The notes under the pieces were generated by a model, which worked only from the letters and a program-made list of their open reading frames with translations, did no database searches and had not been told where the DNA came from. Shown here piece by piece: positions 1 through 11,668 of a stretch of DNA of 64,000 nucleotides. The DNA comes from Megaustenia siamemsis (taxonomy: Eukaryota; Mollusca; Gastropoda; Stylommatophora; Ariophantidae): NCBI GenBank assembly GCA_032433765.1, contig JAVIAB010000049.1, forward strand, positions 24,610,147-24,674,146, read 5' to 3'. Numbering within the stretch: the stretch's first letter is position 1; each line of letters starts with the position of its first letter. A program made the position numbers and the translations under genes.

Positions 1-235
1 TATTCATATTGTCATTCAATATAATGTTCATATTGTCATTCAATGTAATGTTTATATTCTCATTCAGTGTAATATTCATATTGTCATTCAATGTAATGTT
101 AATATTGTCATTCAGTGTAATATTCATATTGTCATTCAGTGTAATATTTATATTCTCATTCAGTGTAATATTCATATTGTCATTCAGTGTAATGTTTATA
201 TTGTCATTCAATGTAATGTTCGTATTGTTTATTGG
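1..235. repeat. 24-bp minisatellite
   Basis: About ten copies of a 24-bp AT-rich unit of the form TCATTCAATGTAATGTTCAT plus ATTG. It runs in from the left window edge and abuts the next array. The open frames across it are repeat artefacts. Confidence 0.9.
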
Positions 236-1192
236 ATGATGTTCGTGATGTATGTTCATATTGTTTATAGGACGATGTTCGTGATATATGTTCATATTGT
301 TTATAGGACAATGTTCGTGATATATGTTCATATTGTTTACAGGACAATGTTCGTGATGTGTGTTCATATTGTTTATAGGACAATGTTCGTGATGTGTGTT
401 CATATTGTTTATAGGACAATGTTCGTGATGTGTGTTCATATTGTTTATAGGACGATGTTCGTGATGTGTGTTCATATTGTTTATAGGACGATGTTCGTGA
501 TGTGTGTTCATATTGTTTATAGGACAATGTTCGTGATGTGTGTTCATATTGTTTATAGGACAATGTTCGTGATGTGTGTTCATATTGTTTATAGGACAAT
601 GTTCGTGATGTGTGTTCATATTGTTTATAGGACAATGTTCGTGTGTTCATATTGTTTATAGGACAATGTTCGTGATGTGTGTTCATATTGTTTATAGGAC
701 GATGTTCGTGATGTGTGTTCATATTGTTTATAGGACAATGTTCGTGATGTATGTTCATATTGTTTATAGGACATGTTCGTGATGTGTGTTCATATTGTTT
801 ATAGGACGATGTTCGTGATGTGTGTTCATATTGTTTATAGGACAATGTTCGTGATGTGTGTTCATATTGTTTATAGGACAATGTTCGTGATGTGTGTTCA
901 TATTGTTTATAGGACAATGTTCGTGATGTGTGTTCATATTGTTTATAGGACAATGTTCGTGATGTGTGCTCATATTGTTTATAGGACAATGTTCGTGATG
1001 TGTGTTCATATTGTTTATAGGACAATGTTCGTGATGTGTGTTCATATTGTTTATAGGACAATGTTCGTGATGTGTGTTCATATTGTTTATAGGACAATGT
1101 TCGTGATGTGTGTTCATATTGTTTATAGGACAATGTTCGTGATGTGTGTTCATATTGTTTATAGGACAATGTTCGTGATGTGTGTTCAACAC
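236..1192. repeat. 36-bp minisatellite
   Basis: About 26 copies of a 36-bp unit containing TTTATAGGACAATGTTCGTG. The unit is a multiple of three and lacks stops in some frames, so both strands show long periodic open frames. I do not regard these as genes. One unit near 635-650 is shortened. Confidence 0.95.
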
Positions 1193-1305
1193 TTTCTGAC
1201 CAGATCTTGCTTCTCATTCTTCCCATTCTAATTCTTTGCATTATTTTAGTCACGTGACACTGTATTTGAGATTTAACGTACGATGATCATCATATAGCAT
1301 TTACG

Positions 1306-1750
1306 TTAAGTTGTTATGTAGAGCCAGCCTTAACATGTGGATATGAATCATGGACAATAGTACAACAGACAAGAAAATCACTGGAAGCTGTAGAAATGTG
1401 GTTTTACAAAAGAATGTTTGAGAATACCATGGACAGCTAAGAAGAGTAATGAAACGTCCTGAAAGAGGTCTAAGCAAAAAGAGAGCTAATTGCCAATATT
1501 AGGAAGAAACAATAATTTTTTGGGCCATGTAATGAGAAGAGAAACAGCTGGAATATATTGTAACAATTGGGAAAATTGAGGGACTAAGAGATAGAGGAAA
1601 GCAAAGAGAAAAGATACCAGACAGCTTAAGAGAATGGCTTGGCAGAAGGTCAACAACAGAAATGATAAATAACTGTCGAGATCGGAAGTTGTGGAGTGAC
1701 ATGATCCCTTACGCCAGCAGGCCCGGTACTTGATGATGATGATGATGATC
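1306..1750 (+). mobile_element. LINE family A, 3' end (5'-truncated)
   Basis: With frameshifts, the plus strand reads as the C-terminus of a non-LTR reverse transcriptase: CYVEPALTCGYESWTI, RKSLEAVEMWFYKRM, WTAKKSNE and FFGHVMRR, ending NNCRDRKLWSDMI then a (TGA)n run at 1732-1750. The stop codon is the first unit of that run. The copy is defective: it lacks the endonuclease and polymerase core. Confidence 0.85.
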
Positions 1751-2484
1751 ATATTTGTTTATATGTTTGTTGTTAGGATCTTCATGACTGCCCACCGAGG
1801 AATCAATAAATATATCCCTTGGAGGAAATCAGAGTCCTGGTCCATGTGCAGAAACTCCGTAGCACGGCCTGTGCCCACTCCCCATATTCTTCCCATCCAT
1901 ATGTCCGTCTACAGTCAAGTTATGAATCAAATGTGAGTACATCTCCCCGTGTTTTCCCTAGATGTCCGTCTACAGTCAAGTTATGAATCAAATGTGATTA
2001 CATCGCCCCGTGTTTCCACCACTATAGCAGTTTTGTATCATTTATAAATTCCACTTTTCTCGCACCCTCCATTTCTTCTTTAGTTAAACCTGACTCGCGT
2101 GATTTTCTTTGTTTTCATGACGTCACTAACTGTTCTAAGTGGAAAATGGACTTTCCCAGTTATTGTGAGTGATTTATTCTGATCGTTACTCATCGTAAAC
2201 GTTCCTTGATGCGACCTGTTGCATTTCCTCTTGTCTCCTTGTTGAATCAACCATTCTCCTTCCTTGTTTTGTTTTTTAAAAAAAACCCAGTGTTTGATTG
2301 TGATTTTCTTCTCGCTAACACCATAATTGACATCTCTTTTGTGCTACATTTCGATCAGATTTTCTGCGTTGATTGACGGTCTTTTGCCCCATCGCATTTC
2401 TTTGGCTGTTTGTTCACCTTTGTCTTTCATATTCATTGTGATCTTCCTTATTTCTTTTTGCTCTGTCCGCTCCACCAACCACAC
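1751..2484. other. Non-genic segment with a 61-bp tandem duplication
   Basis: I see no convincing gene here. A segment starting ATGTCCGTCTACAGTCAAGT at 1901 is repeated at 1962, a 61-bp tandem duplication with few differences. A weak minus-strand open frame at 2344-2480 resembles no family I recognise. Confidence 0.6.
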
Positions 2485-3740
2485 ACACAGACAGACACAC
2501 AGACAGACACTGACACACAGACAGACACACAGACAGACACTGACACACAGACAGACACACAGACAGACACTGACACACAGACAGACACACAGACAGACAC
2601 TGACACACAGACAGATGCACAGACACACATACACAGAGACAAATACAGACACACACATACACGCACAGACAGACACACACAGACACAGATACACACACAT
2701 AGAGACAGACACACACAGACACGCACATACAGACACTCACAGACAGACAAACTCAGACACAGACACACAACACACAGACACACACACACTGACACACACT
2801 GACACACACACAGGCACACACAGACACACACAGACACACACGCAGACACTGACACACACAGACACACACAGACACACACAGATACAGATAGATACACACA
2901 GACAAACACACAGACACAGATGCACACACATATAGTCAGACACACACATATAGAAAGAAACATACAGACACTCACACACAGACACGCACACATAGACACA
3001 CACACAGACACAGATGCACACACATATAGTCAGACACACACATAGACAGAAACATACAGACACCCACACACAGATACGCACACATGCACACACAGACACA
3101 TAGACAGAAACATACAGACACGCACACACAGATACGCACACATGCACACACAGACACACACAGACAGACACACACACAGACACACACACACAGACATACA
3201 TACACACACCACAGAGACACACACAGACAGACACACAGAGAGGACACACACACACATAGACGCACACACAGACACACACAGACACAGACACACACACAGA
3301 CACACACACAGACAGACACACACAGACACACACACACAGACACACACACAGATAGACACACAGACACATACACTCAGACACACACACAGAGACACACACA
3401 CAGACATACATACAGACACAGACACACAGAGAGACATACACACAGATATACACAGACAGACACACACACAGACAGACGCATACACACACACAGACAGTCA
3501 CACACAGACACACATACAGAGCCAGACACACACAGACACACACACAGACAGACAGACACAGATAGACACACAGACACATACACTCAGACACACACACAGA
3601 GACACACACACACAGACATACATACAGACACAGACACACAGAGAGACATACACACAGATATACACAGACAGACACACGAGACACACACACAGACAGACGC
3701 ATATACACACACACACACACAGTCACACACAGACATACAA
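2485..3740. repeat. CA-rich microsatellite and cryptic repeat
   Basis: A long run of CACACAGACAGA-type sequence. Its first part (about 2485-2620) is a regular 30-bp unit built from ACAGACAGACAC and CTGACAC pieces. The rest is interspersed CA, CAGA and CATA. Period-2/4 composition opens several frames (His/Thr-rich one way, Cys/Val/Ser-rich the other). These are not proteins. Confidence 0.95.
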
Positions 3741-3744
3741 AGAT

Positions 3745-3910
3745 AGTTTTTTGAGACAAGGAGGAAGACCAAAATAGTCTTGGAGGAGACAGATAGAAGC
3801 AGAGATGAAGATGATGGGGAAGACATGGATTGATCTTACAAGAATGACAAGAAATAGAACGGCTTGGTACGTGTTTGTTGAAGACCTATGCTCCACAGGG
3901 AGCTGAAAGC
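3745..3910 (+). mobile_element. LINE family E, C-terminal coding end
   Basis: Translated, it gives RQGGRPK, SWRRQIEAEMKMMGKTW, DLTRMTRNRTAW and FVEDLCSTGS, then TGA. This is the C-terminus of the LINE type whose better copy at 20335-20655 reads RWRWIGHTLRKP and WNPQGKR. Its last codons are the seed of the adjacent tandem array. Confidence 0.8.
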
Positions 3911-4950
3911 GTTTGTTGAAGACCTATGCTCCACAGGGAGCTGAAGCGTTTGTTGAAGACCTATGCTCCACAGGGAGCTGAAAGCGTTTGTTGAAGACCT
4001 ATGCTCCACAGGGAGCTGAAAGCGTTTGTTGAAGACCTATGCTCCACAGGGAGCTGAAAGCGTTTGTTGAAGACCTATGCTCCACAGGGAGCTGAAAGCG
4101 TTTGTTGAAGACCTATGCTCCACAGGGAGCTGAAAGCGTTTGTTGAAGACCTATGCTCCACAGGGAGCTGAAGCGTTTGTTGAAGACCTATGCTCCACAG
4201 GGAGCTGAAAGCGTTTGTTGAAGACCTATGCTCCACAGGAGCTGAAAGCGTTTGTTGAAGACCTATGCTCCACAGGGAGCTGAAAGCGTTTGTTGAAGAC
4301 CTATGCTCCACAGGGAGCTGAAAGCGTTTGTTGAAGACCTATGCTCCACAGGGAGCTGAAAGCGTTTGTTGAAGACCTATGCTCCACAGGGAGCTGAAAG
4401 CGTTTGTTGAAGACCTATGCTCCACAGGCAGCTGAAAGCGTTGTTGAAGACCTATGCTCCACAGGGAGCTGAAAGCGTTTGTTGAAGACCTATGCTCCAC
4501 AGGCAGCTGAAAGCGTTTGTTGAAGACCTATGCTCCACAGGCAGCTGAAAGCGTTTGTTGAAGACCTATGCTCCACAGGCAGCTGAAAGCGTTTGTTGAA
4601 GACCTATGCTCCACAGGGAGCTGAAAGCGTTTGTTGAAGACCTATGCTCCACAGGGAGCTGAAAGCGTTTGTTGAAGACCTATGCTCCACAGGCAGCTGA
4701 AAGCGTTTGTTGAAGACCTATGCTCCACAGGGAGCTGAAAGCGTTTGTTGAAGACCTATGCTCCACAGGGAGCTGAAAGCGTTTGTTGAAGACCTATGCT
4801 CCACAGGGAGCTGAAAGCGTTTGTTGAAGACCTATGCTCCACAGGGAGCTGAAAGCGTTTGTTGAAGACCTATGCTCCACAGGGAGTAGAAAGCGTTTGT
4901 TAAAAACCTATGCTCCACAGGGAGCTGAAAGTGTTTGTTGAAGACCTATG
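3880..4950 (+). repeat. 38-bp minisatellite derived from a LINE C-terminus
   Basis: About 28 copies of a 38-bp unit (GTTTGTTGAAGACCTATGCT, CCACAGGGAGCTGAAAGC). The first unit is continuous with the LINE reading frame and encodes FVEDLCSTGS plus the stop and a few 3' bases. Variant units have CAGGCAGC in place of CAGGGAGC, and a few have one-base deletions. Confidence 0.95.
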
Positions 4951-5089
4951 CCACGAAGATACATGCTTTCATTACTGGATGCTTGCGCAAAATGAAAAGA
5001 TGGAAATGGCAGGACAAAATCACTAACAAATGTGATGGTCACAAACCAAATTAACATAAGCCACTTGCTTATATCAGAGTTCACATAGC

Positions 5090-7960
5090 TCACAAAACAA
5101 GTTAGTCAACAAAATCTTGACGTATTCAACAATCACAGATCACAGAACAACTTAGTCAACAAAGTCTTGACGTATTCAACAATCACAGATCACAGAACAA
5201 CTTAGTCAACAAAGTCTCGACGTATTCAACAATCACAAATCACACAACAACTTAGTCACAAAGTCTTGACGTATTCAACAATCACAGATCACAAAACAAC
5301 TTAGTCAACAAAGTCTTGACGTATTCAACAATCACAGATCACAGAACAACTTAGTCAACAAAATCTTGACGTATTCAACAATCACAGATCACAGAAAAAC
5401 TTAGTCAACAAAATCTTGACGTATTCAACAATCACAGATCACAAAACAACTTAGTCAACAAAATCTTGACGTATTCAACAATCACAGATCACTCAACAAC
5501 TTAGTCAACAAAGTCTTGACGTATTCAACAATCACAGATCACACAACAACTTAGTCAACAAAGTCTTGACGTATTCAACAATCACAGATCACAGAACAAC
5601 TTAGTCAACAAGTCTTGACGTATTCAACAATCACAGATCACAAAACAACTTAGTCAACAAAGTCTTGACGTATTCAACAATCACAGATCACAAAACAACT
5701 TAGTCAACAAAGTCTTGACGTATTCAACAATCACAGATCACAGAACAACTTAGTCAACAAAGTCTTGACGTATTCAACAATCACAGATCACAGAACAAGT
5801 TAGTCAACAAAGTCTTGACGTATTCAACAATCACAGATCACAGAACAACTTAGTCAACAAGTCTTGACGTATTCAACAATCACAGATCACAAAACAACTT
5901 AGTCAACAAAGTCTTGACGTATTCAACAATCACAGATCACAGAACAACTTAGTCAACAAAGTCTTGACGTATTCAACAATCACAGATCACAAAACAACTT
6001 AGTCAACAAAGTCTTGACGTATTCAACAATCACAGATCACACAACAACTTAGTCAACAAAGTCTCGACGTATTCACAATCACAGATCACAGAACAACTTA
6101 GTCAACAAAGTCTCGACGTATTCAACAATCACAGATCACAGAACAACTTAGTCAACAAAGTCTTGACGTATTCAACAATCACAGATCACAGAACAACTTA
6201 GTCAACAAAGTCTTGACGTATTCAACAATCACAGATCACAGAACAACTTAGTCAACAAAGTCTTGACGTATTCAACAATCACAGATCACACAACAACTTA
6301 GTCAACAAATTCTTGACGTATTCAACAATCACAGATCACAAAACAACTTAGTCAACAAAGTATTGACGTATTCAACAATCACAGATCACACAACAACTTA
6401 GACAACAAAGTCTTGACGTATTCACAATCACAGATCACAGAACAACTTAGTCAACAAAGTCTTGACGTATTCAACAATCACAGATCACTCAACAACTTAG
6501 TCAACAAAGTCTTGACGTATTCAACAATCACAGATCACACAACAACTTAGTCAACAAAGTCTTGACGTATTCAACAATCACAGATCACAGAACAACTTAG
6601 TCAACAAAGTCTTGACGTATTCAACAATCACAGATCACAAAACAACTTAGTCAACAAAGTCTTGACGTATTCAACAATCACAGATCACAAAACAACTTAG
6701 TCAACAAAGTCTTGACGTATTCAACAATCACAGATCACAGAACAACTTAGTCAACAAAGTTTGACGTATTCAACAATCACAGATCACAGAACAAGTTAGT
6801 CAACAAAGTCTTGACGTATTCAACAATCACAGATCACAAAACAACTTAGTCAACAAAGTCTTGACGTATTCAACAATCACAGATCACAAAACAACTTAGT
6901 CAACAGTCTTGACGTATTCAACAATCACAGATCACAGAACAACTTAGTCAACAAAGTCTTGACGTATTCAACAATCACAGATCACAAAACAACTTAGTCA
7001 ACAAAGTCTTGACGTATTCAACAATCACAGATCACACAACAACTTAGTCAACAAAGTCTCGACGTATTCAACAATCACAGATCACAGAACAACTTAGTCA
7101 ACAAAGTCTCGACGTATTCAACAATCACAGATCACAGAACAACTTAGTCAACAAAGTCTTGACGTATTCAACAATCACAGATCACAGAACAACTTAGTCA
7201 ACAAAGTCTTGACGTATTCAACAATCACAGATCACAGAACAACTTAGTCAACAAAGTCTTGACGTATTCAACAATCACAGATCACACAACAACTTAGTCA
7301 ACAAATTCTTGACGTATTCAACAATCACAGATCACAAAACAACTTAGTCAACAAAGTCTTGACGTATTCAACAATCACAGATCACACAACAACTTAGACA
7401 ACAAAGTCTTGACGTATTCAACAATCACAGATCACAGAACAACCTAGTCAACAAAGTCTTGACGTATTCAACAATCACAGATCACAAAGCAACTTAGTCA
7501 ACAAAGTCTTGACGTATTCAACAATCACAGATCACAAAACAACTTAGTCAACAAAGTCTTGACGTATTCAACAATCACACAACAACTTAGTCAACAAAGC
7601 CTTGACGTATTCAACAATCACAGACCATGCTAATCTTCTTCGTTCAGTGTTTATTGAATCATTATCTTGGCATGCGTATTCAACAATCACAAAGCAACTT
7701 AGTCAACAAAGTCTTGACGTATTCAACAATCACAGATCACAAAACAACTTAGTCAACAAAGTCTTGACGTATTCAACACAGACCATGCTAATCTTCTTCG
7801 TTCAGCTGTTTATTGAATCATTCTCTTGGCATGCGTATTCAACAATCACAAAGCAACTTAGTCAACAAAGTCTTGACGTATTCAACAATCACAGATCACA
7901 AAGCAACTTAGTCAACAAAGTCTTGACGTCTTGAAAGTCTTGAAAGTATTGAACAATCAC
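5090..7960. repeat. 50-bp minisatellite with about 996-bp higher-order duplication
   Basis: About 57 copies of a 50-bp unit (AACTTAGTCAACAAAGTCTT, GACGTATTCAACAATCACAG, ATCACAGAAC). Rare variants recur 996 bp apart: GTCAACAAATTCTT at 6301 and 7297, TTAGACAAC near 6401 and 7397, ATCACTCAAC near 5491 and 6487. A block of about 20 units was therefore duplicated. At the right end a segment of about 55 bp containing ACCATGCTAATCTTCTTCG is interleaved three times (about 7623, 7780 and 7963). Confidence 0.95.
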
Positions 7961-8011
7961 AGACCATGCTAATCTTCTTCGTTCAGTGTTTATTGAATCA
8001 TTCTCTTGGCA

Positions 8012-8740
8012 TGCGATGATTAGGAGAAAGGAACAAAAATATAGACACAATTATTTAAAAAAAAACTGAATGGTTCAAGCTTTACGTAATAAGAGGACGA
8101 TACAATTAGAACGACGTTTCGGCTCAATAGACCTTCAGCAGAACAAACATACAACAATCACACACACAGATACATTAAAAAAACAATAATAATAGTTTAA
8201 AAAAAATAATATTTTCAAAGTAGAATGAGATATAAACATAAAAATAAAATCGCACCTGTACATGGCGCTGTGGCCAGAAGGAAAATGAACATTGGTGCGC
8301 ACGGGGTACGTGTGTTTGAATCCAAGTGAAAATATGCGCACGCAAACACGTGATGATTAGTGGTAGTATTTAAAATAGCAATCATGTTCTTTATTTAGAC
8401 GAATTCATGAGGCTACCGCCGGTGGATATTGATTCATCTCTGTATCTATTGTCTGTGATATATAACATTCTATTTCTTACTTTCACAGCTATCTTGCGTT
8501 ACTGTTATCATATTTAATCTGCTTACTATTTGTTCTTTGGGGAAATCACTTCTGAATCTCACTTGAATACCCTTCGCAACTAAATTATATTACCGTCTCT
8601 ATCTTATCTGTAGCCTGTACTGTTCTCTATGTTTTTAATTCACTTGCTTCTGTTATTGTTCTATCTACTTCTCAACTAACTGATCCTAAGTAACTGCTAT
8701 TCTCTTCCTAAGTTGACTCTCTCTACTAACTGCTCTGATC
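8012..8740. other. Non-genic AT-rich segment with a hammerhead-like motif
   Basis: No gene recognised. On the minus strand 8098-8140 reads GCTGAAGG, a short arm, then GAGCCGAAACGTCG. That layout resembles the degenerate hammerhead-ribozyme motif seen in Penelope-like elements. The core has CTGCTGA instead of CTGATGA and stem II is imperfect, so this is at best a decayed relic. Confidence 0.3.
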
Positions 8741-8744
8741 TCGC

Positions 8745-10160
8745 CTCTAACTATTGTTGATCTCGCCTCTAACTATTGTTGATCTTGTCTCTAGCTCTTG
8801 TTGATCTTGCCTCTAACTATTGTTGATCTTGCCTCTAACTCTTGTTGATCTTGCCTCTAACTCTTGTTGATCTTGCCTCTAACTCTTATTGATCTTGCCT
8901 CTAATTCATGTTGATCTTGCCTCTAATTCTTGTTGATCTTGCCTCTAATTCTTGTTGATCTTGTCTCTAACAATTGTTGATCTTGCCTCTAATTATTGTT
9001 GATCTTGCCTCTAACTCTTGTTGATCTTGCCTCTAATTCATGTTGATCTTGCCTCTAATTCTTGTTGATCTTGTCTCTAACTCTTGTTGATCTTGCCTCT
9101 AACTCTTGTTAATCTTGCCTCTAACTCATGTTAATCTTGCCTCTAACTCTTGTTGATCTAGTCTCTAACTATTGTTGATCTTGCCTCTAACTCTTGTTAA
9201 TCTTGCATCTAACTCTTGTTGATCTTGCCTCTAACTCTTGTTAATCTTGCCTCTAACTCTTGTTAATCTTGCCTCTAACTCTTGTTGATCTTGTCTCTAA
9301 CTCTTGTTGATCTAGTCTCTAACTCTTGTTGATCTTGTCTCTAACTCTTGTTGATCTTGCCTCTAACTCTTGTTAATCTTGCCTCTAACTCTTGTTAATC
9401 TTGCCTCTAACTCTTGTTAATCTTGCCTCTAACTCTTGTTGATCGTGCCTCTAACTCATGTTGATCTTGTCTCTTACTCTTGTTAATCATGCCTCTAACT
9501 CTTGTTGATCTTGTCTCTAACTCTTGTTAATCTTGCCTCTAACTCTTGTTAATCTTGCCTCTAACTCTTGTTGATCTTGTCTCTAACTCTTGTTAATCTT
9601 GTCTCTAACTCTTGTTAATCTTGTCTCTAACTCTTGTTGATCTTGTCTCTAACTCTTGTTGATCTTGCCTCTAACTCTTGTTAATCTTGCCTCTAACTCT
9701 TGTTAATCTTGCCTCTAACTCTTGTTAATCTTGCCTCTAACTCTTGTTGATCGTGCCTCTAACTCATGTTGATCTTGTCTCTTACTCTTGTTAATCTTGC
9801 CTCTAACTCTTGTTGATCTTGTCTCTAACTCTTGTTAATCTTGCCTCTAACTCTTGTTGATATTGTCTCTAACTCTTGTTAATCTTGCCTCTAACTCTTG
9901 TTAATCTTGCCTCTAACTCTTGTTGATCTTGTCTCTAACTCTTGTTGATCTTGTCTCTAACTCTTGTTAATCTTGCCTCTAATTCTTGTTGATCTTGTCT
10001 CTAACTCTTGTTGATCTTGTCTCTAACTCTTGTTGAACTTGTCTCTAACTCTTGTTGATCTTGTCTCTAACTCTTGTTGATCCTGCCTCTAACTTTTGTT
10101 GATCGTGCCTCCAACTCTTGTTGATCTTTCCTCTAACACATATTGATCTTGCCTCTGCCT
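8745..10160. repeat. 22-bp minisatellite with 308-bp higher-order repeat
   Basis: About 64 copies of a 22-bp unit (TTGATCTTGCCTCTAACTCT, TG). The rare variant series GATCGTGCC / ACTCATG / CTCTTACTC occurs at 9441 and again at 9749, exactly 14 units (308 bp) apart, which shows block duplication inside the array. Confidence 0.95.
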
Positions 10161-10389
10161 GCTCCTAACTTGAGTACATAAGTTTAAGTAACCTTGTCTC
10201 ATTTGCATAATTTATGGCTTACTCTTTGCGCAGGCCATTAACAACCAATCAAAATCCGTGAGGTCTCTGTTTGAATTATGTGTCAAAACTGTCAAAATAA
10301 GACGCCATCTTGATCCTTTTGTTAGGTTAAAGCTAGTGGCAACATTCAGATCTGCAATTACAGATTTAATCCTGGTGATCAAATACAAA

Positions 10390-10915
10390 AAAGGGAGATA
10401 ATAAAACATCAGAAAGAAACAGTCAACATATTTCGAGCACGTCATGAGAAGAGGAAAGTTGAATACTTGGTTACAACTGGCAAAATACACGGAAAGAGAG
10501 ATCGTGGATGACAAAGAGAGAAAATACTAGATAGCTTGGTGTCATAGCATGGAAAACAGTCAACAAAAGAATTGATACGAAGTACTGTGGATAGAGTGAG
10601 TCGCGATAGCTCAGTGGTTAGTGAACTGGATTACAAAGAACAAGAGGTAGGGTTCGATCCAACCGACGGCTTCCGGATCACCCAGTCTTTAACGGGTAAT
10701 GGATTTTTTTTGGGGGAAAGTAAAGCAGCACGGGCGTAATACCGACCACATTACCCCAAAAATCATGTGCCAACGGTCTGTAAAATGTATGGTCACTAAA
10801 ACCATATTCCCTATATGCCACTTGGCCTGACGGGGGTACTTTACTTTTTTTTTTACTATGGATAGAAGATTGTGGAAGTACATGATCGCCTACGCCAATC
10901 AGTATGGCACATGAT
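10390..10915 (+). mobile_element. LINE family A2, 3' end, interrupted by a SINE
   Basis: Two pieces (10390-10596 and 10855-10915) together read HVMRRGKLNTWL, TTGKIHGKRDRG, QREKILDSLV, a shifted KQST region, then DRRLWKYMIAYANQYGT and a short (TGA)n. A tRNA-derived SINE splits the copy. The coding sequence is broken by frameshifts and stops. Confidence 0.85.
10597..10854 (+). mobile_element. tRNA-derived SINE, monomeric copy
   Basis: The 5' part is tRNA-like, with a TAGCTCAGTGG A box and a GGTTCGATCC B box. The 3' part is unrelated to tRNA and contains AAGTAAAGCAGCACGGGCG and ends CTTTACTTTTTT. The near-identical 13-bp duplications ACTGTGGATAGAG (10584-10596) and ACTATGGATAGAA (10855-10867) flank it, so it inserted into the LINE A2 copy. 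Confidence 0.92.
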
Positions 10916-11269
10916 GATAAAATTAAGAGCCTGCTCTTTGCTGATTTCTTCTAGCTGTATCTGTTGACTAAATGATGTAACTTCAGCTCCTAAATCTAAG
11001 GTATGAGCTACTGACTTGTGACACATAGAAATGAATCTTCTTAAATCAGAATTTTATCATGTACATTAGACACGAATTCATTAAATAAAAAAAAATCTAG
11101 CTGTTAAAAGCAGTTAGTTGCACAGAAGTAAGGGGTTCGTTAAAGAAAGCATCTGTCCATATGTTACCTATAAGTATAGTTCAAGAACACCATTAGCAAA
11201 TCTCTTTCTTTAAAAAAAAAATGCAAATGAGAATAAATATTGGCTATATCGTGAAAGTCATCATTATCA
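10916..11269. other. No feature seen
   Basis: AT-rich intergenic sequence between the A2 LINE remnant and the 3' flank of the sulfotransferase gene. I see no coding or repeat structure. Confidence 0.6.
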
Positions 11270-11668
11270 AATGGTTATGGTTGTGGAAGGCCCTGTATCA
11301 CCGGAAACGAATTAAAAACCATAATCGCTCAATCGCCCGAGCCACTGGAATCATCCGAATTGATATATCATTTCCCAAACAAATAAAGGTAGCTGTAGTC
11401 CCCATTAGTCTCAGCACACGTCAAAAGACATAAGCGAAACCGCACAGGAAGTGAACACAGCCATGTATTCCCCGTTAAACGATATCATCATTCATCGTAA
11501 ACAATCAGAATATCAAAACACGATCAAAAACAGATGAGACACACAGCTCACGGTGTGCACAGAGCACTTAACTCAGTAGCTCCTGCAACAAGCCGGACTT
11601 GGAATAAGAGGAAACTGCAACAAGGAACACTTTTCAGGCACAGCCTTTAATGGTTCCTGCCGCCTATC
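11270..11668 (-). repeat. Repeat R, copy 1 (3' end of sulfotransferase ORF and 3' flank)
   Basis: This segment aligns with 48711-49109 over its whole length in the same orientation, with scattered substitutions and small indels. Shared stretches include ACACAGCTCACGGTGTGCAC and CTCAGTAGCTCCTGCAACAA. It contains the last 31 sulfotransferase codons plus the downstream region. The alignment stops at codon 322, so the boundary falls inside the reading frame. Confidence 0.88.

Noticed and set aside
2448..3759. Cys/Val/Ser-rich minus-strand frames that look like Cys-rich secreted proteins
   Set aside because: They are translations of a CA/CAGA microsatellite (TG/TCTG on the other strand). There is no fold-like Cys spacing.
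5090..7960. CRISPR-like array (regular 50-bp repeats)
   Set aside because: There are no unique spacers: the whole unit repeats. The setting is eukaryotic, and no cas genes are present.
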